From Pedobacter metabolipauper (GTDB taxonomy: Bacteria > Bacteroidota > Bacteroidia > Sphingobacteriales > Sphingobacteriaceae): a DNA stretch of 64,000 bases. Shown here piece by piece: positions 52,992 to 61,033 of this stretch. Location: contig NZ_SNYC01000009.1 of assembly GCF_004362715.1 (NCBI RefSeq), positions 62,001 to 126,000 of the forward strand, read 5' to 3'. Each line of letters begins with the position of its first letter. The stretch's first letter is position 1. Made by a program: the position numbers and the translations under genes. The notes beneath the pieces are model-generated. The model was given only the letters and a program-made list of their open reading frames with translations. It searched no databases and was not told the origin of the DNA.

Positions 52992-53951
52992 TTAAAAGTC
53001 AAACATCAGCTTTACTTTGTCGTGGGTTAAAGGTTTTGAAACAAAATCTTTAACGAACTCGTACGACTTGGCTCTTGTTCTTTCTTTGGGATCAATGGAT
53101 GAAGAAACGATGATCACATCGATTTCCATATGATGGGCCTGCATCATTTCAAGGAACCTCCATCCATCAATTTCAGGCATGTGCAGATCCAGTAAGATCA
53201 GGTCGGGATGATGCTTGTCGATATATTCCAATGCGGCTCCGGGCTTATCAAACAAAACCACCTGTTTTTCTGCATGATGCTTTTTAATAAGTGCCTGATG
53301 GATCTTATTGGTCATCACATCATCGTCAACCAAAACAATATGCCGCTTTCTTCTTTTCAGATACTCCTTTTCAAACGATTCAACAGTTTCATTCTTATTG
53401 ATCAGTGAGTTCAGCGTAGCGATGATGTCATCGAGTTTTTCTGCCTGCATGTTAATGTCAGTGAGCAGCTCATTGATCTTCACACCGTCATAAGATTCAA
53501 TTTGTGAATAATTAGTGATATTAGACAAGCTTAAAATATTGGTGATTGGAGCCCTCAGCTCATGTGAAGTAAAGTGAGAGTAATCATTGAGGATCTTTAA
53601 TTGACCGAGGCCAATGTTATTGTTCAAAATGGTACAGATTACAAACTCCTCATTATTCTGAAGCATCGGTGTAAATACGATCTGCAGCAGGAGTTCTTTT
53701 GACTCTACATTTTCAAACTTACGCTCCAGGGTGAAGCAGTTACCGGCAAAACACTTCTTTATTTGCCTCTGTAGATGTGGTTTATATTTTTGTGCAACGA
53801 TTTCCTCAATATTTCCCCCAATGTAGGGTTCGATTGCTATAAATTCTGTCAGGAAATTTAGGGGCTCAATATTAAAAAATGATAACCTCCCATTCCTGTC
53901 AATTATAAAAAAAGAACAGGCATACTGCTCACATACACCTTTAATAGGCAT
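52992..53951 (-). CDS. PAS - DHp (HisKA) - receiver protein without an ATPase domain
   Basis: Start at ATG 53951 (MPIKGVCEQ); the longer frame needs a TTG. The 319 residues show a PAS-like domain (about 10-115), then a HisKA-type dimerisation segment with His130 in HFTSHELRAPITNILSLSN. Only about 65 residues follow before a receiver domain (HIVLVDDDVM, Asp255 in LILLDLHMPEIDGW, SSS, Lys306). No N, G1 or G2 box of a HATPase is present. The protein therefore cannot autophosphorylate; it may dimerise with, or take phosphate from, another kinase. It has no signal peptide or membrane helix. Confidence 0.85.
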   Translation of the reverse strand: MPIKGVCEQYACSFFIIDRNGRLSFFNIEPLNFLTEFIAIEPYIGGNIEEIVAQKYKPHLQRQIKKCFAGNCFTLERKFENVESKELLLQIVFTPMLQNNEEFVICTILNNNIGLGQLKILNDYSHFTSHELRAPITNILSLSNITNYSQIESYDGVKINELLTDINMQAEKLDDIIATLNSLINKNETVESFEKEYLKRRKRHIVLVDDDVMTNKIHQALIKKHHAEKQVVLFDKPGAALEYIDKHHPDLILLDLHMPEIDGWRFLEMMQAHHMEIDVIIVSSSIDPKERTRAKSYEFVKDFVSKPLTHDKVKLMFDF

Positions 53952-54163
53952 TTGAGATATGATTAAGGCCAATGCAGAGCTTAAATTTCATCTAAAGCGT
54001 AATTTATTTAAATCACTTTGTAAACTTTGCCTATCTTATTTACAAGAAACATCCGCAAAGCAGGCTCCTAATCCATATTTTAAATATTTATGGTTCATTA
54101 ATTGCAAACCTATTTAATTATTAGCTAGATGCCCTATACAAATCAACAAAATAAAAATCAGAT

Positions 54164-54526
54164 ATGCAAGAATTACTGTCAAAAAGGGAAATTGGAGAAC
54201 GGATAAAGAATTTGAGATTGGTAAACAAATTATCTCAGGCATATGTAGCAAATATACTTTCCATTTCCAGAAGCAATTACTCTCAAATAGAAATAGGAAA
54301 TCAATACCCATCTTTTACCACCCTGCATTTGATAGCAAAGCACTACGGCACCAGCTACGACTGGATCTTACACGGAGATACATTCGTTTCAAATGTTTCA
54401 AAGACCCAAACTCCTGTCCTGGTAAAGATGCTCATCAATGAACTGGAGCACTCTGTTGAAAATTTTAAAGATACAATAAGGATCCTGGAACTTGAACTGA
54501 CTAAATTCAATGAAGTACAATCCTGA
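54164..54526 (+). CDS. XRE-family helix-turn-helix regulator
   Basis: A 120-residue DNA-binding protein. Residues 9-70 are a Cro/CI-type HTH (ERIKNLRLVNKLSQAYVANILSISRSNYSQIEIG, then YPSFTTLHLIAKHYG). The C-terminal 40 residues are a predicted coiled coil (LINELEHSVENFKDTIRILELELTKF), probably for dimerisation. It is monocistronic, divergent from the PAS-DHp-receiver gene with 212 bases between their ATGs, and convergent with rpmA. The regulated genes are unknown. Confidence 0.88.
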   Translation: MQELLSKREIGERIKNLRLVNKLSQAYVANILSISRSNYSQIEIGNQYPSFTTLHLIAKHYGTSYDWILHGDTFVSNVSKTQTPVLVKMLINELEHSVENFKDTIRILELELTKFNEVQS

Positions 54527-54550
54527 TAGATCTCAGAATTATGATATAAA

Positions 54551-54581
54551 AAAAGCCTGATTCAGATTGAACCAGGCTTTT
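54551..54581. terminator. Bidirectional terminator
   Basis: AAAAGCCTG and CAGGCTTTT form a 9-bp stem with a 13-base loop between the converging XRE gene and rpmA, with A and T tracts on both sides. Confidence 0.75.
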
Positions 54582-54599
54582 CTATATAGAAATATTTTA

Positions 54600-55028
54600 T
54601 TATTCTGCAGGTGCAGCTTCAGTTTCTGTAGTTTCAGTCTCTTCAACTTTAGCAGCTTTCTTTGCAGGTGCTTTTTTAGGTGCTTTTTCTTCAGCAGCAA
54701 CTTCTGCAACCGGTGCCTCAGCTTTAGCTTCTTTAACAGCAGGTGCAACTTCAGCAGGAACTTCTTTAACTACCGCAGCAGGTAAAATAGATACATATGA
54801 TTTGTTATCTTGTTTCTTTCTGAAGATTACAGTTCCATCAACCAAAGCGAATAATGTATGGTCTTTACCAATACCTACTCCTTTATCAGGATGATGTTTT
54901 GTACCGCGCTGACGTACTAAAATGTTTCCTGCGATAGCTTCCTGTCCACCAAAAATTTTGATACCTAAACGTTTGCTATGCGACTCGCGTCCGTTTCTCG
55001 AACTACCGGCTCCTTTTTTATGTGCCAT
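54600..55028 (-). CDS. rpmA: Ribosomal protein L27 with long C-terminal tail
   Basis: The first 88 residues are a standard L27 (MAHKKGAGSSRNGRESHSKRLG, IAGNILVRQRGTKHHPDKGVGIGKDHTLFALVDG). Its N-terminus reaches the peptidyl transferase centre; the protein starts directly at MAHKK with no cleaved leader of the Firmicutes kind. It then carries about 54 extra residues rich in Ala, Glu, Pro and Lys (AEVAPAVKEAKAEAPVAEVAAEEKAPKK). E. coli L27 has 85 residues. It lies 53 bases downstream of rplU. Confidence 0.96.
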   Translation of the reverse strand: MAHKKGAGSSRNGRESHSKRLGIKIFGGQEAIAGNILVRQRGTKHHPDKGVGIGKDHTLFALVDGTVIFRKKQDNKSYVSILPAAVVKEVPAEVAPAVKEAKAEAPVAEVAAEEKAPKKAPAKKAAKVEETETTETEAAPAE

Positions 55029-55081
55029 GTTTTATATTTTATAAACTACCTATTGAAAAGTAAGTTTTGTTTAACAACTAA

Positions 55082-55393
55082 TTATAAACTGATACCAGAG
55101 ATCTGGATTTTAGTGAAATACTGGCGGTGACCGTTTTTCTTTTTGTAACCTTTTCTACGTTTCTTTTTGAAAACGATAACTTTATCACCTTTTAAATGAG
55201 ACACGATTTTAGCTGAAACCGTAGCGCCTTTTAATAAAGGAGCACCTACAGAGATGTTACCACCATCTTCAACCAACAATACATTGTCAAATTCAATACT
55301 AGCGCCTTCATCTCCTTGTAAACGGTGTACAAAAAGGTGCTGGTCTTTTGCAACTTTGAATTGCTGTCCTGCTATATTTACTATTGCGTACAT
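55082..55393 (-). CDS. rplU: Ribosomal protein L21
   Basis: A 103-residue L21: MYAIVNIAGQQFKVAKDQHLFV, FDNVLLVEDGGNISVGAPLLKGA, and the C-terminal signature KRRKGYKKKNGHRQYFTKIQI. Length is normal. It forms the universal rplU-rpmA pair and has a good promoter immediately upstream. Confidence 0.97.
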   Translation of the reverse strand: MYAIVNIAGQQFKVAKDQHLFVHRLQGDEGASIEFDNVLLVEDGGNISVGAPLLKGATVSAKIVSHLKGDKVIVFKKKRRKGYKKKNGHRQYFTKIQISGISL

Positions 55394-55439
55394 TGTTAAA
55401 TAATTATTATTTTAAATTGTTTATTTTTTTATCGAGGTG

Positions 55440-55471
55440 CAAATATAGAACTTATTTTTCTAAATTCACAA
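55440..55471 (-). promoter_or_regulatory. Promoter of rplU-rpmA
   Basis: Minus-strand boxes: TTG at 55471-55469 and TATATTTG (TAnnTTTG) at 55447-55440, separated by 21 bases, close to the Bacteroidota spacing. The -7 box is 46 bases upstream of the rplU ATG. Confidence 0.55.
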
Positions 55472-55476
55472 CACAA

Positions 55477-55989
55477 TTACTTTTTATTACTATATCTTTC
55501 TTCCGCATCATTAATGCTCTGATCAATAAGATCTTTCATCTGTTTGGCAAGGTCCCTTAATTTCGGAATTTCATTGTAATCCGTCACGTAGGTTACTGTT
55601 TTAGATTTGCGTTTATAGTTAAACTGGATCACATACCTCAGCACCTTCGAAGTTTTAAGGTCGGTACCCGTATTTGCAATCAGGTCCGGGAAGTTCCAGA
55701 AGCCAATCTCATTGGCCTTACCATGAAGGTAAATAATATCGTTAGATCTCAGCTTAACATTTGTTCTGATCAATGAATCCTTTCCATCAATATACTGATA
55801 GTCGCCTGTAGCCGAATTATACGTGTTCTCCAGGTTATTTCCCGGCCCCCATTTATATACAATAGATACAAATTCAGCAGATTTAAAAGGTGCATTACGC
55901 AGCATAGGCATGTAATAGATCACGCAGTATGCTAAAAAAGGCACAACAATGGTTAACAATAAAAATATTTTCTTTGCTTTAGTACTCAT
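55477..55989 (-). CDS. Membrane-anchored protein of unknown function
   Basis: A 170-residue protein with one N-terminal membrane helix (KIFLLLTIVVPFLAYCVIYYM) and a periplasmic or outer domain of about 140 residues. The domain includes FKSAEFVSIVYKWGPGNNLENTYNSATGDYQYID, strands around VLRYVIQFNYKRKSKTVTYVTDY and a C-terminal helix (IPKLRDLAKQMKDLIDQ). No known family recognised. It follows the symporter gene by 8 bases, so the two are probably an operon. Confidence 0.75.
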   Translation of the reverse strand: MSTKAKKIFLLLTIVVPFLAYCVIYYMPMLRNAPFKSAEFVSIVYKWGPGNNLENTYNSATGDYQYIDGKDSLIRTNVKLRSNDIIYLHGKANEIGFWNFPDLIANTGTDLKTSKVLRYVIQFNYKRKSKTVTYVTDYNEIPKLRDLAKQMKDLIDQSINDAEERYSNKK

Positions 55990-55997
55990 AATTTAAA

Positions 55998-57425
55998 TTA
56001 AACTTCTTCTGTTTCTATGTAGTCCGGATTAAATTCTCCCTCCCATTTTGCAATAACAACGGTGGCCAGACAATTCCCGATCACGTTTAATGACGTTCTG
56101 CCCATGTCCATCAGCTCATCAATGCCCAAAATAGCTGCAATGATAAACGTAGGTAACCCAAATTGATCTGCAGTAGCGATCAGAATGATCAGGGAAGCCC
56201 TTGGAATTGCAGCTACTCCTTTACTGGTGATCATCAGGGTAAATACGATCAGCAGCTGCTCACCAAAAGACAAGTGCATACCCGCAGCCTGGGCTACAAA
56301 TATAGAAGCCAATGACAGGTATAATGTAGTTCCATCCAGGTTAAAGCTATAACCCGTAGGGATTACAAATGAAACGATCTTTCTGGGCACACCAAATTTC
56401 TCCATTGCACTCATGGCCTTTGGCAGGGCAGCGTCAGAACTTGTAGTTGCAAAGGCGATAGACACGGGTTCCTTGATCGCATTGATAAATTTAAGGATCG
56501 GTAGTTTGATATACAATGCGATTGGAAGCATCACCAGTAAAATAAATGCAAATAGCGCAACATATAAGGTGGCCACAAGCATAAAAAGGTTTTTGAGGAT
56601 CTCTACCCCCATATGTCCTACCGTATAGGCCATAGCAGCACCAACACCAATTGGCGCAAAGTACATGATCACATTGGTAAACTTAAACATCGTTTCCGAC
56701 AAGCTTTCGCAGAAATCGACCATGGGTTTTCTCTTCTTCTCATCAACCATAGCCAAACCGACACCAAAGATGATCGAAAAGATCACGATCTGAAGAATTT
56801 GTGCATCGTAAATGGATTTGGCTATATTTTCCGGAAATATGTTCCTAAAGAAAGCAAGCGTTTTGTATAACCAGTGAATGTGATCAGGTAAGGTTTGGAG
56901 AATACTCTCATCAGCAAGGTCTTTTACGGGCTTGGGCAGTTCGGTATGCGGCATGTTCTGGATGTTAACACCCGCTCCGGCCTGTGAGATATTAATTGCG
57001 GCCAAACCAATGAACAGGGCAACGGTGGTTGCGCAATAGAAATACAGCATGGATTTCCAGGCCATCCGGCCTACCTGCTTAAGATCTGAATGACCTGCAA
57101 TACCATAAACCAATGTAGCAAAAAGTATGGGGCCAACAATGGTTTTAACCAGCTTAATAAAGCCTTTGCTCAATGGCTGCATCGCCACTGCAACATTCGG
57201 ATAATCAATACCCAGAAATACACCCAGCACCATACATACTAAGATCCATGTGGTCAGGTTCTTTCTTAACACCGCATAAATAAACAGCACAACAGCCAGC
57301 GCCCATCTGGTTACCACCAGGAATACATCAGGAATGGAAACCAGGTTAAAATCTTTTAAAACAGCTAATATAATCGCAATGGTAACAAATGCTAAAGTAA
57401 TTAACCCGGCACGGTTTTGTTTCAT
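55998..57425 (-). CDS. Dicarboxylate/amino acid:cation symporter (DAACS family)
   Basis: A 475-residue inner-membrane carrier of the GltP/DctA family. Eight helices plus two re-entrant loops are expected; the diagnostic serine-rich motif SIAFATTSSDAALPKAMSAME and the second loop SKGVAAIPRASLIIL are both present, as is the NLDGTTLY sodium/substrate motif and DELMDMGRTSLNVIGN at the C-terminal end. Two extra helices at the N-terminus (residues 1-75) are more than in E. coli GltP. Substrate may be glutamate, aspartate or C4-dicarboxylates. A canonical promoter lies just upstream. Confidence 0.94.
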   Translation of the reverse strand: MKQNRAGLITLAFVTIAIILAVLKDFNLVSIPDVFLVVTRWALAVVLFIYAVLRKNLTTWILVCMVLGVFLGIDYPNVAVAMQPLSKGFIKLVKTIVGPILFATLVYGIAGHSDLKQVGRMAWKSMLYFYCATTVALFIGLAAINISQAGAGVNIQNMPHTELPKPVKDLADESILQTLPDHIHWLYKTLAFFRNIFPENIAKSIYDAQILQIVIFSIIFGVGLAMVDEKKRKPMVDFCESLSETMFKFTNVIMYFAPIGVGAAMAYTVGHMGVEILKNLFMLVATLYVALFAFILLVMLPIALYIKLPILKFINAIKEPVSIAFATTSSDAALPKAMSAMEKFGVPRKIVSFVIPTGYSFNLDGTTLYLSLASIFVAQAAGMHLSFGEQLLIVFTLMITSKGVAAIPRASLIILIATADQFGLPTFIIAAILGIDELMDMGRTSLNVIGNCLATVVIAKWEGEFNPDYIETEEV

Positions 57426-57450
57426 ATCAGAGGTTTAGTTTGATCCTCAG

Positions 57451-57481
57451 CAAAAGTAATTAATTGCGTTAAGCCCGCAAA
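57451..57481 (-). promoter_or_regulatory. Canonical Bacteroidota promoter of the symporter gene
   Basis: Minus-strand TTTG at 57481-57478, a 19-base spacer and TACTTTTG at 57458-57451, an exact match to TTTG-N19-TAnnTTTG. The -7 box lies 25 bases from the symporter ATG. Confidence 0.7.
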
Positions 57482-57488
57482 CATTTAT

Positions 57489-57496
57489 TAGTTTTG
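57489..57496 (+). promoter_or_regulatory. Candidate -7 box of the ECF sigma gene
   Basis: TAGTTTTG matches TAnnTTTG on the plus strand; a TTG at 57464-57466 lies 22 bases upstream, inside the divergent symporter promoter. The two promoters therefore share DNA. Confidence 0.45.
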
Positions 57497-57559
57497 CAGT
57501 TCTTAATGTTTGTAACATTTTAAGATTAAACCAATCAAACACCCATTAGCCGTTAATTA

Positions 57560-58057
57560 ATGGAAAAAAAGGACCAGTTATTTAAAGAAATCTTCGACAC
57601 CAATTCGAAGAAGATATTCCATTTATGCTATGGATATACCGGAGATGAGGATTCTGCAAATGACCTGCTTCAGGAAACCTTTTTAAAAGTTTGGCAAAAT
57701 CTGGATAAATTCCGCAATAAGTCCTTAATTTCTACCTGGATCTACAGGATCGCTGTAAACACCTGCTTAACCTATTTAAGATCAGAAAAACGCCAGGCAA
57801 AAGACGAACTTACTGAAAACATTATAGAAAACCGCCCGGAAGAATTCTCAGAAAAAAACGAACAGGTATCGTTACTTTATAAGGCCATTTCAAAACTGGA
57901 AGAAAATGATCGTCTGATCATTACCATGGTACTGGATGAGCTTCCTTACCATGAAATTGCAGATATATCTGGAATCAGTGAGGGAAACCTAAGGGTAAAA
58001 ATTCATCGTATTAAATTAAAACTTACCGAATTATACAATCAGCATGCAAGAATTTGA
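57560..58057 (+). CDS. ECF-type RNA polymerase sigma factor
   Basis: A 165-residue sigma factor with region 2 (IFHLCYGYTGDEDSANDLLQETFLKVWQNLDKF, STWIYRIAVNTCLTYLRSEKR) and region 4 (AISKLEENDRLIITMVLDELPYHEIADISGISEGNLRVKIHRIKLKL). Regions 1 and 3 are absent, as in ECF factors. The next gene overlaps by 14 bases and encodes a four-helix membrane protein that probably acts as its anti-sigma partner or modulator. Confidence 0.93.
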   Translation: MEKKDQLFKEIFDTNSKKIFHLCYGYTGDEDSANDLLQETFLKVWQNLDKFRNKSLISTWIYRIAVNTCLTYLRSEKRQAKDELTENIIENRPEEFSEKNEQVSLLYKAISKLEENDRLIITMVLDELPYHEIADISGISEGNLRVKIHRIKLKLTELYNQHARI

Positions 58058-58643
58058 TCACATACAATCGCTTTGGCAATCACATTCTGTTGAGGTAAAA
58101 ATCTCATCTGATGAAATGCTTTCACAGGCAAAGAAAGAAGTTGCAGGTATCACGACAAGGTCTTTATTTAATATCCTTGGAATGCTGCTTTCTTTCGCCG
58201 CCATTGTCGCATTGCAGCTATTTTATCCGTTCAATTCATGGACTACCCAAGCCGGGTTAACGATCATCATTATTGCAATTGCCCTTTATACCATTATCCT
58301 ATATAAAGACTACCGCATCATTGCTAAAAATGACTTTACTGAACATCCAAACGCATTTTTATCAAACCTTAAAGTATACCAGCTTAATAAGTTTACCATC
58401 TATACCAAACTATACTGGATCTATGCAACTGCCATTTCAGTAGGCTTTATCCTATATTTTTATGAAATGCTCGATAACCTGAACATTTGGACACAAACAG
58501 GCATTATTGCTTTTACCATTCTTTGGATGGGCTTGTGTGCCACTATCTTAAGAAAAGCATACATGAAACGGGAAAAAGAACGAATAGACCTGCTCATTGA
58601 AAAGTTTGAACGAATTAGCGATCAGTTTAAAGAGGGTCAATAA
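58044..58643 (+). CDS. Four-helix membrane protein, putative anti-sigma partner
   Basis: A 199-residue protein that starts inside the sigma gene. Residues 1-35 are cytosolic (EFDHIQSLWQSHSVEVKIS); four membrane helices follow (SLFNILGMLLSFAAIVALQLF, AGLTIIIIAIALYTIILY, YWIYATAISVGFILYFY, GIIAFTILWMGLCATIL). The C-terminus is a charged helix (REKERIDLLIEKFERISDQF). There is no zinc-finger anti-sigma motif (HxxxCxxC). Its role as an anti-sigma factor rests only on gene overlap and topology. Confidence 0.75.
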   Translation: MQEFDHIQSLWQSHSVEVKISSDEMLSQAKKEVAGITTRSLFNILGMLLSFAAIVALQLFYPFNSWTTQAGLTIIIIAIALYTIILYKDYRIIAKNDFTEHPNAFLSNLKVYQLNKFTIYTKLYWIYATAISVGFILYFYEMLDNLNIWTQTGIIAFTILWMGLCATILRKAYMKREKERIDLLIEKFERISDQFKEGQ

Positions 58644-58835
58644 AAAAGCCATCCGTAGCTTTCCGGATGACTTAACTATTAACTAACCTAAACTTTAAGT
58701 TTATCCAAACTTAGATGGCCAGTTTTTCTTTATATGCTTGCATGGGTCATTTTTGTCTCCTGTAAATATCCAGCGATATCAGGTCTGACAGATCCGTATC
58801 GTAAGACAAATCTAATTGAACGCTTTTTAATATTA

Positions 58836-58892
58836 ATCACCCTTTAAGGGGCATTTTTCATAATAATTAAAATATACCCCCTGAAGGGTGAT
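58836..58892. repeat. Inverted repeat upstream of the LuxR-type two-component genes
   Basis: ATCACCCTTTAAGGGG (58836-58851) and CCCCCTGAAGGGTGAT (58877-58892) are inverted copies matching at 14 of 16 positions, 25 bases apart. The right arm ends 10 bases before the kinase ATG. They could be two facing binding sites or the arms of an RNA hairpin. Confidence 0.7.
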
Positions 58893-58902
58893 CCTTTAAT
58901 TG

Positions 58903-59772
58903 ATGATTGATAAATATATTTACATTGGGTTAGCCATCTATTTATGTTCAGTGTATTACGAAAAGACCTTACTATTATTTTTCCGCTCTATTCTTTCTTT
59001 TGAAATCATCCCTTTCAATGATCAAACTGAAGTACCTAAGCTATTTACGGTCATTGCGCTAACCGGGCTGATTCTTCTTCTTACCCTTTATAGCCTGCAT
59101 CTGTTAAAAAAATTCAAACTTAAACTCCGTTTGAGGATTAAATATGAGGAGCAGTTTAAAATAAGGAAGCAAACAGCGGAAGATTTCCATGATGATCTTG
59201 GTAACAAACTGACCAGAATAACCATCTTATCCGAAGTATTAAAGAGCATGATCGATGAAAATGACACCAAAAAAAGGACTATTTTAAAGCAGATCAGCCA
59301 GAATGTTGATGAATTGTTTACCTGTACAAAAGACATACTTTGGTCGCTAAATCCTAAGAACGACACTCTAAATCAATTGCTGGACCACCTTGAAGAATTT
59401 GCGATTGAAATGTTTGAGGAGACTGAAGTCCAGTTTAAAAGCGAAATGAATACAAATCAAATGCACGCTGTACTCTCCTTAAATCTAAGCAGAAATATGC
59501 TGATGATCTTTAAAGAAGCCATACATAATGCATTAAAACACGCTAAGGCAAACGAGGTAACATTTAAAACTAAATTGATCAATAACCTGGTATTGATCAG
59601 CCTGCGTGACAATGGCATCGGATTTAATACAACCCATGTCAAAAATGGACACGGAATAAATAACATGTATGTAAGGGCAAAAAGAATTCATGCAGATCTG
59701 GCGATAACTTCAAATTGTAACGGAACACAAATAACCCTGACCCTTCCATTTTCATCACTAAAAAATCTCTGA
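58903..59772 (+). CDS. Membrane sensor histidine kinase (HisKA_3 type)
   Basis: Started at ATG 58903; one codon upstream is a TTG. Two N-terminal membrane helices (YIGLAIYLCSVYYEKTLLLFF and LFTVIALTGLILLLTLYSLHLL) flank a short outside loop of about 30 residues. The phospho-acceptor is in ERKQ-type context: TAEDFHDDLGNKLTRITIL; the HATPase part has FKEAIHNALKHAKANEV (N box) and LRDNGIGFN, NGHGINNMYVRAKRI. It has no PAS or large sensor domain, unlike many NarL-system kinases. Its stop overlaps the regulator start in TGATG. Confidence 0.92.
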   Translation: MIDKYIYIGLAIYLCSVYYEKTLLLFFRSILSFEIIPFNDQTEVPKLFTVIALTGLILLLTLYSLHLLKKFKLKLRLRIKYEEQFKIRKQTAEDFHDDLGNKLTRITILSEVLKSMIDENDTKKRTILKQISQNVDELFTCTKDILWSLNPKNDTLNQLLDHLEEFAIEMFEETEVQFKSEMNTNQMHAVLSLNLSRNMLMIFKEAIHNALKHAKANEVTFKTKLINNLVLISLRDNGIGFNTTHVKNGHGINNMYVRAKRIHADLAITSNCNGTQITLTLPFSSLKNL

Positions 59773-60404
59773 TGTATACACCTTTACATGTAAGTGTTGT
59801 GATCATTGAAGATGATGAAACCGTTAGGAACGGATACGCCTATCTGATCAACCGCACTGCTGCTTTTACAGTAGTGAATACCTACCCGTCTTTTGATGCT
59901 TCCAGGAACCATATCGTAAATGACAATCCGGATGTGGTTATCATAGACATTCAATTACCGGGAACCAGCGGCATTGAGGCATTGCCAGTTTTGAAAAAGA
60001 TGCTCCCATTTACCCATTTCATTGTGCTTACCATTTATGAAACTGAAAAGCTGATCATAGAAGCGCTCAGCAATGGGGCTTCAGGTTATCTTACAAAAAA
60101 CATGGCATCGTCCAGGATCATAAATGCCATTAAAGAAGTCATGCTGGGTGGAGGATCTATGAGTCCGAATGTGGCTAAAACCCTGATCCGGTCACTTCAG
60201 AAGAATCAAAATTCACCACTTACAAAAAGAGAAACACAAATACTGGAACTGATATCCATCGGAAAGAACCGAAGCCAGGTAGCCAGAGAACTATTTATAG
60301 AAATAGATACCGTAAAAACCCACGTTAAAAATATCTATTTAAAGCTCCATGTAAACTCAAAAGCAGATGCAATAAAAGTGGCTAAATTAAACCGGCTGAT
60401 CTAA
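59772..60404 (+). CDS. NarL/LuxR-type response regulator
   Basis: A 210-residue regulator with receiver residues 7-125 (acidic pair in IIEDDETVRNG, phospho-acceptor Asp59 in VVIIDIQLPGTSG, then VLTIYE and Lys in YLTKNMASS) and a LuxR-type HTH at 145-205 (LTKRETQILELISIGKNRSQVARELFIEIDTVKTHVKNIYLKL). It is coupled to the preceding kinase. The inverted repeat at 58836-58892 is a candidate for its own binding site. Confidence 0.93.
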   Translation: MYTPLHVSVVIIEDDETVRNGYAYLINRTAAFTVVNTYPSFDASRNHIVNDNPDVVIIDIQLPGTSGIEALPVLKKMLPFTHFIVLTIYETEKLIIEALSNGASGYLTKNMASSRIINAIKEVMLGGGSMSPNVAKTLIRSLQKNQNSPLTKRETQILELISIGKNRSQVARELFIEIDTVKTHVKNIYLKLHVNSKADAIKVAKLNRLI

Positions 60405-60405
60405 A

Positions 60406-61005
60406 CTATTCTTTTACTTCTGATGACGAGAAACTATTGCTGCTTAACCGGTATCTGACTGTTTTTAGTTCACCAGCCTTTTGGGTACTGTCTTTGGGAT
60501 TCACCAATGGAAAACTTCTGAACAGCTCCCCTTCTTTCATAAAGAACTTATCATTTCCACCGTAGTTTTTCTTTAGGCTTTCGTTTAAACCAGGAAACGT
60601 GATCTTGTTAAAACTACCACTTGAATATTCATAAACATTCAGATCTAAAATATGCTGCTTGCTAAATTCAATATAGATCTCTGGATTGCCATCATTATCC
60701 AGATCCATATTCCAGGCATCGGTTATAATTCCTTCACGCTCATTAGACAGAGACTTATAGTTATTTTTCAAAGTATCTGACATCAGCACCAGGTATCCGC
60801 CAAGGCTATCTACACCCCTGCCCCAGCTCACTACCTCAAAGTTAATTCCCGGTCTGATCTCTATATTTTTGTAAAAATGGAATGGTCCTGATATTTTGCT
60901 TTCAGGAATATTCTGGCCAACTGGTTTTTCTGAAGCATGATCTGTACAGGAAACTATTGAAAATAGTCCGGCAAACAGCAGAATGATCTTAAAGAAGGGT
61001 TTCAT
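60406..61005 (-). CDS. Lipoprotein of unknown function
   Basis: A 199-residue lipoprotein with signal MKPFFKIILLFAGLFSIVSC (Cys20). The mature region contains WNMDLDNDGNPEIYIEFSK, an Asp-rich loop like those of FG-GAP/VCBS repeats that bind calcium, and beta-rich flanks (FEVVSWGRGVDSLGGYLVLMSD). No named family recognised. It lies 28 bases downstream of the GH20 gene and may be co-transcribed with it. Confidence 0.78.
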   Translation of the reverse strand: MKPFFKIILLFAGLFSIVSCTDHASEKPVGQNIPESKISGPFHFYKNIEIRPGINFEVVSWGRGVDSLGGYLVLMSDTLKNNYKSLSNEREGIITDAWNMDLDNDGNPEIYIEFSKQHILDLNVYEYSSGSFNKITFPGLNESLKKNYGGNDKFFMKEGELFRSFPLVNPKDSTQKAGELKTVRYRLSSNSFSSSEVKE

Positions 61006-61033
61006 GGATTGTGGTTCTTTTGGTGTAAAGCTA

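Noticed and set aside
54539..54785. Lys/Leu-rich and Cys/Phe-rich open frames over the rpmA tail
   Set aside because: Out-of-frame readings of the low-complexity L27 tail.
58650..58669. Hairpin CATCCG...CGGATG after the membrane partner of the sigma factor
   Set aside because: Short stem and no clear U-tract; it may be a weak terminator but cannot be supported.
58689..58703. Short palindrome TAAACTT-T-AAGTTTA after the sigma operon
   Set aside because: Seven AT-rich base pairs without a T-run; too weak to call an operator or terminator.
58806..58813. TAGATTTG-like box on the minus strand
   Set aside because: Matches the -7 form but no minus-strand gene begins to its left before the convergent sigma operon.
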